From NCBI GenBank assembly GCA_026874595.1, contig CM049316.1, forward strand, positions 3,300,339 through 3,364,338: a DNA stretch of 64,000 nt, in the 5' to 3' direction. Positions 1 through 12,682 of the stretch are shown here, in pieces; position 1 is the first letter of the stretch, and each line of letters begins with the position of its first letter. The notes under the pieces are model-generated. The model did no database searches and was not told the origin of the DNA. It worked only from the letters and a program-made list of their open reading frames with translations. Made by a program: the position numbers and the translations under genes. The DNA is from Sipunculus nudus. Taxonomy: Eukaryota; Annelida; Sipuncula; Golfingiida; Sipunculidae.

Positions 1-1425
1 TAACATTTAATAAATGTACTATTTCAGTTCCAGAGCTTTCCAGTCTGACAAAACCAATGCAAAGCAATAAACCTTTGCATCTGGGAGTTGCAGATAGTAA
101 TTGGCAGCTGAAATACAGGTAATTATACCAATGTGACGTATAAATATGCGAAACAGCGGAAAGATATTTTCCGTCAGCAATATCATTGCCGCACTGCTTT
201 CACCCTTGGAACATTTGCCGGACCATCTTTTCATATAGATAACACGGCGGTAGCCTATATTTTGTTCCCTTTGATATATCCAGTTACATCTTAATGCATA
301 CATCTACACCTTCAAAAAAAGTTCTCCGCAGTTAAACCTTTAAATATTTTCCTTGCTTGCTAAACTAAATTGTGGAGGTCTGTAAAGCCAGGTAAATGTG
401 ATTTGGAGTCGCTTATACAGGAAGACCTGCATGTATGGGAAAATAAATATCCTAAAGTTTGTCAAATAGTGAATTTAGATGAGAGACCTCTGGTGGCCAC
501 TGCTGAAGGTTGTCTTCCTTGAAAAAGGTCTTCCGTGGAGGGATTTAAATTGTCACTGACTAAAACTTGAAGGGGGGGGGGGGGGGGGGGGGCTTCAGGG
601 CAGTGATTTGTTTTGTGTTTGATGTACATTATCGTCAGGTTAAGGGTCGAGCAGCAGTTGAAATGTATGCGATTGTGGCAAACTGCTTCATTAAAACATC
701 TTTTTAATAATACCGGTGTTTTCTTGTTTATTTGTTTTTCTCTATATATAACCTCACCGATAACTTCATTTACCCTTATTGTGATTAAGATGACTGATAC
801 TCATATCTTACTAAAAAAAATATACAGTATAGACAGCAAACCTTAAAGGTGTTGACCCTTAAACTCAGCACCAGCCTTTTGATAAACCTTCGTGGTATAC
901 GCCTACAAGACTATAGCTCCATACTCAGGCCGTGTTGTTAACCCTTTCATTCAACGATTATACCATCGTGACGTCATACAGTTGCCACTGGGCTGAAGTC
1001 ACCTAAATGACTTGAGTTACCTTCTTGCAACAGACCTCTGGACCAACGTATATCATTATTGTTGGATGTAACTGGTGTCCACAAATAATCGTGAATCTGC
1101 ATAATGAGACGAGTCTTTGATTGTATGAAAGAGCGAGGTATTTACATAAACGCTGCTAGGTCCTATGTTCGTGATTAAATCGTAAATGACCGGCATGCAC
1201 ATGCAAATACCCGGTTGGCTCTTTGATTGACACTGCACATTTTAGTATATATCTATGTGCAAATGCAAAGATTGTGGATTACTTTATTCGTTCCCGTGCA
1301 TGACATGAGGGTAATTGACTGACAATGATTGATCGTATTTAATTCGTCCAGTAATCTGAGACATGGATCACGAACATGAACCCATCCAGATAATATTATT
1401 TTATTCACCAGTGAGAAATGCTTTT
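1..1425. other. intergenic, no gene seen
   Basis: I recognise no coding exon here. The short open frames show no family motif and no splice context. The stretch is AT-rich and holds a 21-base G homopolymer at 572-592. Confidence 0.5.
572..592. repeat. poly(G) tract, 21 bases
   Basis: An uninterrupted run of 21 G. It is the first of eight G or C homopolymers of 14 bases or more in the window (others at 3255, 30956, 31931, 32000, 48171, 56264 and 58217). Confidence 0.95.
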
Positions 1426-3163
1426 AGCTCAGCTAACTGAAAGTCATCTGAGCTATAGCAATCACTCTTTGTCCGTCTAGCTGTCTGTCCGTCCGTAAAC
1501 AAGGCACAAATCGTAACCACTGGACCTAGAATCTTCTTACTTGACAACCATGGAGGTCCATGAAAAATCTCCTTGGAAACCAGAAATAAAGTCTCTGTTA
1601 CCTATATCCTCCGAGCCATTTTTCAAAAAAAAAAATTGATACAAAAGCACAAGTATCTGAACCATTAATGCATTGATCACCATGATTCTTTGCAGCGATC
1701 GTAACAGCTGGACCTAGAATCTTCTTTTTTTTTACATTCAGGGAGGCCAACGAAAAGTCTCCTTGGAAACCTAAAATTAGGTCTCTATTACCCAAATCCT
1801 TTGAGCTATGGGTCTTCGAAGTACCCCTCAGAATAATGGAAAATTAGACGCAAAAGCAAAGGTATCTTAACAACTAATGCATTGATCACCATGATTCTTT
1901 GCATGGCTATTGGTCATGAAATGTTTAATCAGTTTCTGCAGACTGGTGGCGCCACCTGCATTCTTTACGATTTTTTCCTGTTTTTGAGATCTTTTGAAAG
2001 ATGTAGTCATCTGTTAACAGGACACAAATCGTAAAAACTGGACCTAGATTCTTTCAACTTTATATCCTGGAAGGTCCATAAAAAAAACATCATCGAAACC
2101 CGAATTTAGGTCTCTAGCTGTTACCCATATCCTCCGAGCTATGGTGCTCCTAAGTAGCCCCCAGAATAATGTAAAATTTATTACAAAAGCTCAATTATCT
2201 GAACAATTAATGCATTTATCACCATGATTCATTGCATGAATATTGATCATGGAGTGTGTCATCAGTTCCTGCAGACTGGTAGCGCCACCTGGATTTTTTA
2301 TTTTATATTTTTTAACAGATTTTTTTCCTCTATTCTTGTGACCTTTAATGATGTGCATGTGCTCTTCTGTTAACAAGGCACAGGTCGTATTCACTGGACC
2401 TCGGATCTTCCAACTTGACATCACAGGAGGTCCATGAAAAGTCTCCAAAGAAACCAGAAACTAGGTCTCTGTTACCCACACCTCGACGCTATGGGGCTCA
2501 GAATATATGGCCAAAAATTAAGAATTTGGTACAAAAGCTCAATTATCTGAACAACAAATGCATTGAAACTCGTCATTCTTTGCATGCATATTGATCATGG
2601 GGTGTTTAATCATTTTCTGCTGACCTGTGGTGCCATCGGGACTTTCTAAAAATTGTTAAGAATTTTTTCTATTCTTTTGAAACCTTCAAAGAAGCAGTCG
2701 TCTGTTAACAGGGCACAAATTATAACCACTGTACCAAGAATCTTGAAATCCAGGGAGGTCCATGAAAAGTCTTCTTTGAAACCTGAAATTAGATCTCTGT
2801 TACCCATATTCTCCAAACTATGGGGCTTATAAGCACCCCCCCCCCCCAGAATAATTGAAAATTTGATACCAAAGCAAGGCACAAATCATAACCATTTGAC
2901 CTTGAATCTTCTTACTTGGCATCCTGAGAGTTCCTTAAAAGTTCTATTCAGAAACCTGAAATTAGGTACAAATTGCCAAATACCTCGGGAACGGCTGGAT
3001 GGATTGTCATCAAATTTGGTGTGCTTATGGGTCTTGATGAACTTTAGCTAATATGCATGAACTATGATGCCACCTACATTATCTCAATTAGTTGCCTGTG
3101 CAAGGACAAATATTGTCAACATGTCAGTCAGCTGAGCGTCATGACCCATGGGTCACTTATTTA
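1426..3163 (+). repeat. palindrome-ended dispersed repeat, copy 1
   Basis: The copy begins with an imperfect hairpin (1426-1454, arms AGCTCAGCTAACT and AAGTCATCTGAGCT) followed by a GTCCGTC-rich run near 1470-1495. It ends with CAGCTGAGCG and the perfect palindrome GACCCATGGGTC (3143-3154), then CACTTATTTA. Between the ends are about four degenerate modules of 250-350 bp. Each carries 'GGACCTAGAATCTT', 'GAGGTCCATGAAAA', 'CATTGATCACCATGATTC' and a GGTGGCGCCACC-like core (near 1947, 2277 and 2626). A second copy with both ends lies at 44477-45646 and a shorter one at 32836. It has no open frame, so it looks non-autonomous. The superfamily is not known to me. Confidence 0.65.
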
Positions 3164-3829
3164 ATCATTATCATGAATTGTATTCTCAGCATTTGGCGTA
3201 TGAAAAGAGGCTTTGGATACGAGAAACCCAAATGCGTTTGCAGGGGCGCATTCAGGGGGGGGGGGGGGCGCAAAGGGGTGCAACACTTATGCCAGTCAAC
3301 TTCTGACAAGTGTTATGTTTGTAAAATCACATTTATTTATGTTTGATTATTGAAGTATATGCATACATTTATTTATTTAATTTATTTATTTACATCATAT
3401 TTACACGTGGTAATAAACCAATCAGCTAAAATCAGACTAATGGTTCAAGGTCTATCTTGGTGCCTTGTACCATTTAATTTGCAAATAAAAACATATTAAC
3501 TAAAATAGCAATACAATACATTCATAATACCATGGCTAAAAGTATAAAACAGGGACAGTTTAATTAAGTTAACTCTAAAGCATTCAAACATATTTAGAAA
3601 GTATATCATATATTTATATACTTATAAAAGCAAGCAGAGCACTAAAATATCACAGTCAGTATATATCTATAATGTGAGGTACGAAGCAATTATTATACAA
3701 TGTTCTGTAACATTGACAGACTTGGCCAAAACAATATTCTGAATAAGAAACATGGAATGAAATTAATTATTATTCTTGTATATGATCAATTAATGCAAAG
3801 TAAAATGAGTGCTACACACACACACACAA
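3164..3829. other. no gene; G tract and AT-rich sequence
   Basis: A 14-base G run lies at 3255-3268. The rest is AT-rich with no coding signal. The part towards 3830 may be the 3' untranslated region of LINE-B, which runs leftward on the minus strand, but I see no clear tail. Confidence 0.4.
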
Positions 3830-4557
3830 AATATTCAACTATACACCATTCGTCATGTATATCCGATAAAGTCTCTAAAATATCTTGTTTAATTTTTTTT
3901 CTGGAAAGAAGCACATACATGATGTGGCTGATTTAGATTCACTGGACAAACTGTTCCAGACTTGTGGCTCACCAGATGGTGAAGTTTTTTCAAATAGTTT
4001 TAGGTTTAGTAACGACTAAATTTTTACTCTCAGCAGCTCGAGTCCCATGAATGTGAGCTTCATTTACGAAATGAAAACTATCCTGTTGTGAAACAGGAAC
4101 CATCAAGCAAGCACACTTTTACATCAGCACTGCAGTAGAATCCTTCCCAGCATTATGGAATTTAAATTTCTATCGTAGTTTGGTAATAATTCGGGCAGCT
4201 CTGTTTTGTTTCCTGTGTAACATATTGTGTACGTAGACGACAAGGAACAACCCCAGATGCTTAGGGCATAATTAATATGTGGTTGAATGGTCAGTGATTG
4301 CAGAGAAAGAAAGCTTTACGGTAAAGAACTCCTAAATCTTTGGAGTTAGTTTCTTGTATAATGAGTAAACATGTGGTGTCCTGGATAAATTAGCATCTGT
4401 TATCACACCAAGTAAATTGGTCTCATCAGAACAAGGTAAAGTTGAATCCAATATTGACATCTGGAGTTTCTGATAAGGAATCCTTTTGGAAATACCAAGG
4501 AGCATGACATTATATTTTTTTATGATTTTCAGTAGGTGTTCATCATACAAGGTTGTT
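3830..4557 (-). pseudogene. LINE-B: C-terminal part of a non-LTR reverse transcriptase
   Basis: On the minus strand the translation gives the stretch that follows the RT palm in CR1/Jockey/I-type LINEs: 'LLKIIKKYNVMLLG', then 'LLGVITDANLS.TPH' and 'YKKLTPKI' (4550-4332). After frame breaks come 'QPHINYALSIWGC' and 'AARIITK'-like fragments (about 4290-4180), and a tail resembling 'GAKIWNSLP' (about 3980-3950). Stops and frameshifts interrupt it repeatedly, so it is dead. The more N-terminal parts of the same element appear at 5885-5997 and 17435-17560, displaced by two later insertions. Clade placement within CR1/Jockey/I is tentative. Confidence 0.7.
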
Positions 4558-4576
4558 ACTTGATCTACAGTACGCT

Positions 4577-5758
4577 GTAATTGTATCCGCCAAAAGTTTT
4601 GCGGATACTATGTTTTCAGTCGGACGCCGCCGCCGCCTCCGCATAGGTTTCCGGAAAACTCCTCCGTAACCACTGGGTGGAATTTTTTTAAATTTGGAAT
4701 TATGATCGGGACACATGTGAACTCCTGCGCCCTCATTTTTGGTTGACCTCTGACCTTTCCTCTCTGCCCAGCGTCCATTTGTGCGTCTGTTTCCAAACAT
4801 AAACCCACATATCTCGGGAACCGTTTGACCGATCAGGCTAAACATTTTGCACAAATGTAGCCCTTGGATAGCTCTATAACATACACTAAAAATGGTGGCC
4901 CCACCTGCAACCATTTTTGCACAGCATCCATCTGTTCATCTGCCTTGGGATAAAATCACTCATATCTCTGCATTGGTTGGATTTATCCACCTGAAATTTT
5001 GCATGTGTATACATCTTGGATACTTTCTGGATTTTGTGGCAAGTGGCGCCACCTACATTTATGTTTACGCTGAAGACATCCAGGCTTATTTCTCAGGACT
5101 AGTTTGCTGTTTCTTCCTGAAATTTTGCATGTATATAGATCACACATAGCTCTTTATCATACGCAAAACTGAAGGCGCCATCTGCAACCATTTTTGCACA
5201 GCGTTCGTCTGTTTTTCTGCCGTGGGATAAAATCACTCATATCTCAGTAGTGGTTTGACTTATTTGCCTAAAATTTTGCATGTTTATACATCTTGGATAG
5301 CTTTCTCGATTTTCTGGCAGGTGGCACCACCTACATTTATGTTTACACTGCAGACATTCAGGCTTATATCTCAGGACTGGTTTGACATATCCCCCTGAAA
5401 TTTTGCATTTGTATAGATCTCACATAGCTCTTAATTATACACAAAATTGATAGCGCCACCTGCCACCATTTTTGCACAGCGTCCTTCTGTTTGTCTGCTG
5501 TGGGATAAAATCACTCATATACAAGTAGTGGTTTGACTTATCTGCCTAACATTTCGCATATGTATACAACTTGGACAGCTTTCTGGATTAGTGGTAGGTG
5601 GCGCAACCTACATACACATTTCGGCTGCAGACATCCATGCTAATATGCAACACACCTCACTCTATTTCCCCTTGCCACTCAATCCATACCTCACTTCACC
5701 CGTCCCACCCTGATTTCGACGGATACACGTAGTCGCTTGTCGACTGCCCGTATTCTAG
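4577..5758 (+). mobile_element. Helitron-like non-autonomous element with internal tandem repeats
   Basis: The 3' end has a hairpin (AGTCG-CTTGT-CGACT, 5731-5745), nine bases, CTAG (5755-5758) and then T, the usual Helitron 3' signature. Near the 5' end lies a perfect 8-bp stem (GTATCCGC at 4583-4590, GCGGATAC at 4601-4608), and a matching CGGATAC lies near the 3' end (5720-5726). The interior is a tandem array. GGTGGCGCCACC-like cores at 4894, 5042, 5171, 5320, 5449 and 5597 alternate in spacing (148, 129, 149, 129, 148), so the unit is two half-units totalling about 278 bp. This is the architecture of bivalve 'pearl'/HINE elements. The element sits inside LINE-B. The exact 5' base is uncertain and no Rep/helicase is encoded. 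Confidence 0.65.
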
Positions 5759-5793
5759 TTTAATCTTAACTTCATCAGCATTTTCCTATGGCA

Positions 5794-5884
<91 letters not shown>
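5794..5884. repeat. compound (TA)n(CA)n(TA)n microsatellite
   Basis: Direct run of TA, then about 20 CA, then about 18 TA dinucleotides. It lies inside LINE-B sequence, between the catalytic YGDD region and the Helitron-like insertion. Confidence 0.95.
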
Positions 5885-5885
<1 letters not shown>

Positions 5886-5997
5886 GCAGTGACATCATCT
5901 CCATACATCACAATATTTACCATCAGTATTTAGCACAGCTGGAAGATAATTTATGTATATTAAAAATAGAACTGGTCCAAGGATCGTATCCTGAGGG
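5885..5997 (-). pseudogene. LINE-B: RT palm fragment (VPQ..ILGPVLF and YGDD)
   Basis: The minus strand reads 'VPQDTILGPVLFLIYINYLP' followed, after a frame break, by 'MYGDDVTAY'. These are the RT motif that precedes the catalytic motif and the YGDD/FADD catalytic motif of CR1/Jockey/I-type LINEs. The usual QGS is changed to QDT. The fragment ends at a hAT-like insertion whose 8-bp target duplication starts at 5998. The reading continues beyond the insertion at 17435. Confidence 0.75.
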
Positions 5998-6005
5998 ACA
6001 CGTAT
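5998..6005. other. 8-bp target-site duplication, left copy
   Basis: ACACGTAT, identical to 17427-17434 on the other side of the hAT-like element. Confidence 0.8.
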
Positions 6006-6159
6006 CAGGGTTGGGTCTAAATACTTTTAAAATAATCGATTACAAATACAATTACTTTTAAAAATAATCAATTACAATTACAAATACTTTTGTGTTTTCA
6101 AAAAAGTAATCGATTACAATTACAAATACTTTTTAAAGTAATTGGAATTACTTTTTACA

Positions 6160-7659
6160 ATTACTTGTTTGCTTTTAGGGTATTTACATTGTGATAGTGG
6201 CAACAAACAACTTTTTATTACCTTGTTTACATATCAAAATCTAAAAAAAAATGTATCACAGAGTGGTGAATGCACTCTATACAATTTGAACATGGGTCTT
6301 TCTAAAATCATTAAACACTGTTACGTATTTGTTTGGTGTAGACAGTTCTCTGCTATTGCTGACTCCTGGATGTTTAGTCTGAACAAAAATGTTAACATAC
6401 TCATCAGGGTTGGGTTTAGTTCAAATCGTTCTATAAATATTACTGAACATTAGTTTCACTGTTATTATATTGCTATTGCTATTACCAATTTACTTTCGCC
6501 ACAGTTCCTCATCTATTACTTCTTAGTGACATTTGTTACTATATTACTTAACTAAATAACAAAATAATTTGGAATGAGACATTTTTTTTATTTACTTTAT
6601 TATTACAAAAATGTTACATTACAATACTTTCTGTCAAATAGTGGTGCAAGGGTATTTTCAAGTTATTAAAATTCAGCATTAATTGTCAAACGATTGAATG
6701 GTCATCTAAATAAACAACTGTCCTATAAATATGACTGTTGATATGATTTTTATGTAAATATGACTCTCTATTCTCAGCACTGCCTAGAATGAACTTGAAC
6801 GCTATGATATATTGTCAAAACGTTAAGTAGTTATATTGAGTGCTATGGAAAAAAATTCCATCAAAGCCTGCATAATTAATACTATACAAACACAAGTCTC
6901 CTGATAAAAACAAATTATGTTGTATAAATATATATAAATATATATATATGTATAAAGGGGAATTACTTTATGTTAAATAAATTATTTCTCTCTTCTCTCT
7001 TTTTCAAAATTGATTCATTGTTGTAAATTTGTAATATATGGTATTATATAAAGTATTATCTTAATCTATCCCTATATTTATGGGTGTTTTAGTCTTCAAG
7101 AGCAGATAAAGTCAACAAGTTAGGGTTGGCTGAAACCTGCGTTCCAGTACTCTCATGCAATTTGCTGCAACGGTTATCATTTTTAAAATAACTTGCCTTA
7201 AAAATCAGTACATCATATAGGCGATCACTAGAACAGAACAAAGCCTCTTAAGCAATTTTTGCTCCTCTGCTTAATGACCTAAGAGGGAATGGAAAATAAG
7301 TGTACATGTATTACTCTAAATATAACTTTGCCTTCTGTTGTGAGGTGAGCGGGTGTCTTTATCCATGTTTGATTATTCAGATTAGCATGTTAAATATTCT
7401 TCACTGCATAGCAGTAAGAACAGATCCATGTGAAGATCTGTTTTAGTAATAGCTCTTCAAAATTCTTACTCTCACCAACAACCAAATTAACTCAAAGTGA
7501 GCTGTTCAGCACTACAAAGAGTTATGCTTCAATAACATATACAATTTGATGGTTTTATTCCTGAGTCAAATATAACAATATAACTTAAAAGTAATTGAAA
7601 AGTAATTGTTTAAACAATTACTTTTCATAAGTAATCGATTACAAGTACATTTACTTTTA
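6160..7659. other. interior of the hAT-like element, no gene
   Basis: AT-rich sequence with no transposase motif in any frame that I can see. Subterminal-type GTAATTG/CAATTAC motifs recur at 7590-7655, close to the LINE insertion point. Confidence 0.5.
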
Positions 7660-7673
7660 AGGATTTCAAAAAG
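7660..7673. other. 14-bp target-site duplication, left copy
   Basis: AGGATTTCAAAAAG immediately before the LINE poly(T), identical to 17330-17343. The A-rich 3' part suits LINE endonuclease priming. Confidence 0.8.
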
Positions 7674-7683
7674 ATTTTTTTTT

Positions 7684-8157
7684 CGCCTCCGTAATGAATT
7701 CATTTTTCTCATCATCGGCGTATTTTGATATTTTATTTCTAATACAATTTAGTAATACAACCTTTTTTATTGTACATCATTTAAATTGTAACATTTTAAT
7801 TCATATTCACATAATTTGCATATACACATGTCTGTAATTAATATCCTGGCTCATTTAATTGAATTATTAACATGTAAACAAGAAGAAATAGGAATAACAG
7901 AAAAACGTCTGATTAAAGCATATGAGTATAATATTGGTGTGTGTGCATTGGTACAAATACAAATAGATTTTTATAAATGCACATTATCTACAAAAACTGC
8001 ACTATACTTCAACGTGAATGAAATACAATAATTTTTTTACCGTATCAAATGTATGATTAGGTTACAAATAACTAATCCTGTATAGAGAGTTTTATATGTT
8101 GATGTAAGTGACTCCACACTTCTGTAAATACTGATTTTTTTCCTTTGTTTCCTAGAG
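7684..8157 (-). other. LINE 3' untranslated region
   Basis: AT-rich, about 470 bp between the ORF2 stop and the poly(A) tail, read on the minus strand. No other gene is seen. Confidence 0.55.
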
Positions 8158-8508
8158 TTATTTTTTTTTCATTTCCAGCTCATTTCTTACATATTTCAAG
8201 AATGATGTGAAATGTATTCTTTTTTCGGCACATTTTTGTACATGGATATAATATTTGGCTTGTATAATGAAGTAATTAACATTTAATAATGTTTGGGGGC
8301 TTCTATTTCCTTTTATTCCGAATATAATGTCCTGTATGGTCAACAAAATGTTCTCATCTTCATTGATTGAATTGTAAAAACTGCTCAGATCGTTCCAAAA
8401 CATCACATTGAAAAATCTATGTTCAATATCATCTTTATGTATGTTACAATAATCGCAAAGAGGGTTAGTCGTTATTTTCATTCGATATAACATTTCTTTG
8501 AATAGTAT
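8158..8508 (-). pseudogene. LINE ORF2 C-terminal end (zinc-binding region)
   Basis: The minus-strand frame reads 'KILFKEMLYRMKI', then 'NPLCDYCNIHKDDIEHRFF' and 'FWNDL', and ends at 8158. The CDYC...EHRFF...FW pattern is the Cys/His-containing end of ORF2 in L1/Tx1-type LINEs (the zf-RVT region). The frame is open from the inversion junction to its stop. It continues in sense the ORF2 segment that stops at 17329 on the other strand, which is the main evidence that both halves belong to one inverted insertion. Confidence 0.75.
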
Positions 8509-8514
8509 TTTACG

Positions 8515-9258
8515 ATGAAGAAATCTAAATTTACAAAGTATTTAGTGGACGCATTAAAATCAGAACCTGTTCAGAATGCGCTGAAGTCTATAATAGACGA
8601 AGCAGTGAATGAAAAAACCAGAGAGCTTGAAGAAAAAGTGAACAGACTTGAGAACCATATCCAGTCGCTCAGTTTTGTTGTAGGCAATCTTGAAGAACAA
8701 CTAGATAGGCAACAACAATATACACGCAGAAATTCTCTGCACATCTCAAATAGTTGGCCAGAGCAGAAAGATGAATCCACAGATAAACTGATAGTAGACA
8801 TGGCCAAAACATACTTAAACATAGACTTAACTGTAGAAGACATCGAACAATCACATCGTGTGGGACGACAATACGGAGAAGGGAAACCAAGACCGATTCT
8901 TGTAAAACTGAACTCGCACCGCCTAAAAACTACTCTTTATCGCGCAAAAGGAAAACTAAGGTTTACAGACAACAATGCAAAAGATATCTACATTAACGAG
9001 GACTTGACTAGACCAAGACAACGTATGTTTAAAGATGCCCGTCAGCTGAAGCAAGAGCGTCTCATCAAAGATTGTTGGACCACAGATGGTAATGTGATCA
9101 TCAGGGATTTTCATTCAAATATAAAAACCTTTGCGACTCTACAGTCCTTCAGTCAATGGGAAAACGCGTTGAGAGAAGATCCTCCACCGAGTCACGTGCA
9201 AAGCGCCACTCAACCTAACGGCTCATCAACTCCGATAGACAGAGTTAATATTAAATGA
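8515..9258 (+). CDS. LINE ORF1 protein, intact frame (247 aa)
   Basis: RNA-binding ORF1 protein of an L1/Tx1-like LINE, which would coat element RNA. Residues about 25-65 are rich in charged and heptad residues (coiled coil, ending 'LEEQLDRQQQYTRRNSL'). An RRM-like domain follows, with 'IEQSHRVGR', 'PRPILVKLNS' and 'DIYINEDLTRPRQRMF', which are typical ORF1p/transposase-22 motifs. The last part resembles the C-terminal domain. The ATG lies at or within a few bases of the inversion junction, so the original 5' untranslated region is absent and the frame probably has no promoter. ORF2 downstream is broken, so the frame is intact but the element is not. Codon use is A-rich, unlike the host tubulin gene. 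Confidence 0.75.
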   Translation: MKKSKFTKYLVDALKSEPVQNALKSIIDEAVNEKTRELEEKVNRLENHIQSLSFVVGNLEEQLDRQQQYTRRNSLHISNSWPEQKDESTDKLIVDMAKTYLNIDLTVEDIEQSHRVGRQYGEGKPRPILVKLNSHRLKTTLYRAKGKLRFTDNNAKDIYINEDLTRPRQRMFKDARQLKQERLIKDCWTTDGNVIIRDFHSNIKTFATLQSFSQWENALREDPPPSHVQSATQPNGSSTPIDRVNIK

Positions 9259-9828
9259 AAAATCTTGACACAAAGTGATTGTATTCACGGTCAAATTAAA
9301 TAACAACTTTGCATGTGCAAATGTTTAAATTGTTTGTTAAATGATGATAGAGGAGTCGACCTCACCTCAATATATAGATCTAGCCCAAAAAGCTACCCTT
9401 TTCATTTCGCATATTTTATAAATATTATCTTTCAACCGAAATATTTATATTTGTTCTTAATGTCTAAATATCTAAACTAAGAGCATGCTTAAACGGTTGA
9501 GCCAATCATTTTCATATTTGGCTTGATTATTTCTTTAATGTTAGCAGACCCTGCCTCTCGCAAAGCGCCGTTCGGTTATTGCTTACACAGTTATGTCCAT
9601 ACATACTAGTATTTTGCAAATCGAAAACATCAATTAAATGCAAGAAAACAAAGAAAATCTCTGTGCTTAACAGTCCAGAAAGTAGTAAGACGTTTGCTAA
9701 CCTCACAGTTTTAGCTAGAGTGACCAGTTTATTACAAATTAGAGTCCGGAGTGAAGTGTTGTATTATTTGAAATTTAATCTCGCCTTACTGTCTTTTCTT
9801 TTTTTTCTTTTAGTAAATTACATAGTAA
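9259..9828 (+). other. LINE spacer between ORF1 and ORF2
   Basis: About 570 bp with no recognised domain. A short open frame at 9579-9860 shows no family motif and runs into the ORF2 start in another frame. Confidence 0.45.
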
Positions 9829-12677
9829 ATGTCTTTCAATTTTCAACTCCACAGCTTTAATGTGAGAGGTCTGCAAGATAAAGTGAAAAGAAATAAGGTT
9901 TTTAATTGGTTACAACAACTAAAACAAAGTATCATATTTTTACAAGAAACACAGCAAACTACAGCATGAACAGATTTGGATGCGGGAATGGGGATCAGAT
10001 ATTATGTTTTCTCATGGCACAGGAAATAGTAAGGGAGTTGCAGTATTGTTCTCAAAGGATCTAAATATAACAGTAATTAAATCTACTATCGACCAAGATG
10101 GTCGATTTTTATAATCAGAAGTCAAAATTGATGAAATAAACTTTACACTAATAAATGTATATTTTCCAACGAAGGATCATCAGTCACAACAGTAAACCTT
10201 TATTGAACAATTAAATGACCTACTTTTCCCTCACAGAGGAAACAACCTTGTAGTCGGAGGTGATTTCAATATAACTCTCCGGCCAGATATTGACAAAATT
10301 GGAGGGCGAAAAGAAAAAATAGGTCCTCCAAGTAGGCAACTTGAAAATTAATTAAACAATATCTGTTAAATGACGTATGGCGAACACGCAATCCACACAC
10401 ACGGGCTTACACAAGAACGCCAGAAACACCTCGAATTATGTCAAGGATTGATATGTGGTTAATGTCAGAAACACTTGTACCACAAATAACGTCAGCTGAT
10501 ATTAAACCCACAATTTTCTCTGACCATTGTATAATTTCAGCTTCTCTGACAGGTGACCTCATTGTCCGCAGAGGACCAGGATACTGGAAATTTAATAATG
10601 ACCTCTTAGCAGATGATTCGTATACAGATACAACAAAACAGCTTATACATGAGTTGATCGATAAATATAAAGATTATGAAAATAAGCATATTGTATGGGA
10701 CACCATTAAGTGTGAATTAAGAGGACACACAATACAAAACTCCAAAAGGAGGGCCAGAAAAAAGAGAGAAGTAGAAAAACAGCTGACCACTGAATTAACT
10801 TTCTTAAACAACATAATTAATGAAAACCCGTTTGACGAGGAAACAAAACGAAAAATGGACCAAGTGAAAACAAAACTAAATGATTTATATAACTCTTCCA
10901 CAAGGGATTCTATTATTAGAAGTAATCAAAGATGGTATGAATTTGGTGAAAAAGAATACGAAATACTTTAGGTCTCTAGAAAAAAGAAATTACAAAAATA
11001 AATGTATAACATGTATCAAAAAGGGCAAGAAGATATAACGAACCAAAAAGTAATATTAGAGGAATGTAAACTGTTTTATGAAACCTTGTATACAGCAAAC
11101 AAAAAATAGCAGATTTAACAAATAGTGAGTTTTTAAATAGTGAAATATTTGGAATGAATGAACAAGAAAAAGAAGACATGGAAAAACCAATTACACTATA
11201 CGAAGTTCTCGCAGCTTTAAAAGAATTCAAAGAAGGTAAAAGACCAGGCATGGATGGATTTACAGTCGAAGTTTACATATACTTCTGGGATGAAATTGGC
11301 GAAATTTTTCCATGAGCAACTGCTGTATTCTTTAGATAAAGGATTTCTCTCAATAGAACAAAGAAGAGGAATAATATCTCTTATACCAAAAATAGGAAAA
11401 GATCGAAAACTTATAGAAAATTGGAGACCGATATCGCTTCTACCTATTGATTATAAGATATTAGCCAAAATAATTGCAAATCGTTTAAAAAAAGATGCTG
11501 CCAAATCTTATTCATACTGATCAGACTGGTTTTATACCAGGGCGTTACACTGGAGAAAATATAAGGATAATTCAAGATATTATTAACCATACTAGCAATA
11601 AAAATATCAGTAATATTATGCTCCTGCTCGATTATGAGAAAGCTTTTGACAGATTAGAATGGCCATTTATTTGGAAAACGCTTGAGAAATTTAACTTTGG
11701 AAAGAAAATGATATCATGGGTCAAAACTTTATATTTTAATGCCTCTAGTACAATCCAAAATAATGGTTACTTTTCTTCTTTCTTCAGAAAGAACGAGGCG
11801 TCCGTCAGGGCTGTCCTCTATCACCTTATTTATTTATCCCAAGCATCGAAATACTAGCTAGCCATATTCGTCAAAACAATAGAATAAAAGGAATAAATAT
11901 AAAGGGGAAAGAAATAAAGATATCACAGCTCGCCGATGACACAACGTGCTTTGTGGCTGATACCGAATCTGGTAAACATGTTCTCGCCACCATTAATAGT
12001 TTTCATGAAGTTTCAGGTTTAAAGATTAATATGAATAAAACTGAAGCCCGATGGTTAGGAACAAGGGCTGGAAAGGAAGACGGAGATTTGCCAGTCAGAT
12101 GGACGTCCGGGAACTTTAAAACTTTAGGTATAACATTCTGTCAAACTGAAGAAGCTACAGCAACTAATTATATGAAAGAAAATATAGAAAAAATTCGGAA
12201 TCGATTTCAGTCATGGAAAACTTGACACTAAAAGGAAGAGTACTTATCACAAAAAATTTGGTATACCAAAATAACTATACTGTATGTCAACGTTTCATAT
12301 ACCCAAACCGTATCTTACGCAAATACAACAACTATTAAACGACTTTATATGGATGGGTAAAAAAGCAAAAATTAAACATACAGTTATGATTAAACAAACG
12401 TGACAAAAACGTGATTAAAAGTGACTGATATAGATATTCTGAATAAATCGATAAAAATGGCCTGGCTTTCCCGTCTCATTAAAGACCAGGACTCAGTATT
12501 GTCATATTTAGTAAGAACTTACTTTAACGAAACTGTATTATCACTACATGACTTTTTAACATGCCGCTCTTTCAAACCAACATCAAGCAATCTATCGCCA
12601 ATGTATAGAGATATATTGGCATTTATTCAAGATTTTTATAGCAAAAGCAAACGGTTCAAGATGTTATTAACGAGAAC
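9829..12677 (+). pseudogene. LINE ORF2: endonuclease and reverse transcriptase, first part
   Basis: The reading starts at ATG 9829 ('MSFNFQLHSFNVRG', the usual APE-type endonuclease start). An in-frame TGA follows at about 9967. Endonuclease motifs follow in broken frames: 'VVGGDFNI' (about 10250-10275) and 'FSDHCIISASL' (about 10518-10550). RT blocks are 'GIISLIPKIGKD..LIENWRPISLL' (11370-11450), 'QTGFIPGRYTGENIR', 'LLLDYEKAFDRLEW' (11620-11662), a broken 'RQGCPLSPYLF' region (11805-11840) and the catalytic 'QLADDTTCFV' (11925-11955). At least four frame breaks are seen. The rest continues after the LTR insertion, at 17063. L1/Tx1-like by motif spelling. Confidence 0.8.
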
Positions 12678-12682
12678 ATATG
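12678..12682. other. 5-bp target-site duplication, left copy
   Basis: ATATG directly before TGTCACAG. The same five bases follow the right LTR at 17058-17062. Confidence 0.75.

Noticed and set aside
4543-4914. Open frame of 123 codons on minus with an arginine run
   Set aside because: It lies across the Helitron-like element and a GCC-rich patch, with no family similarity.
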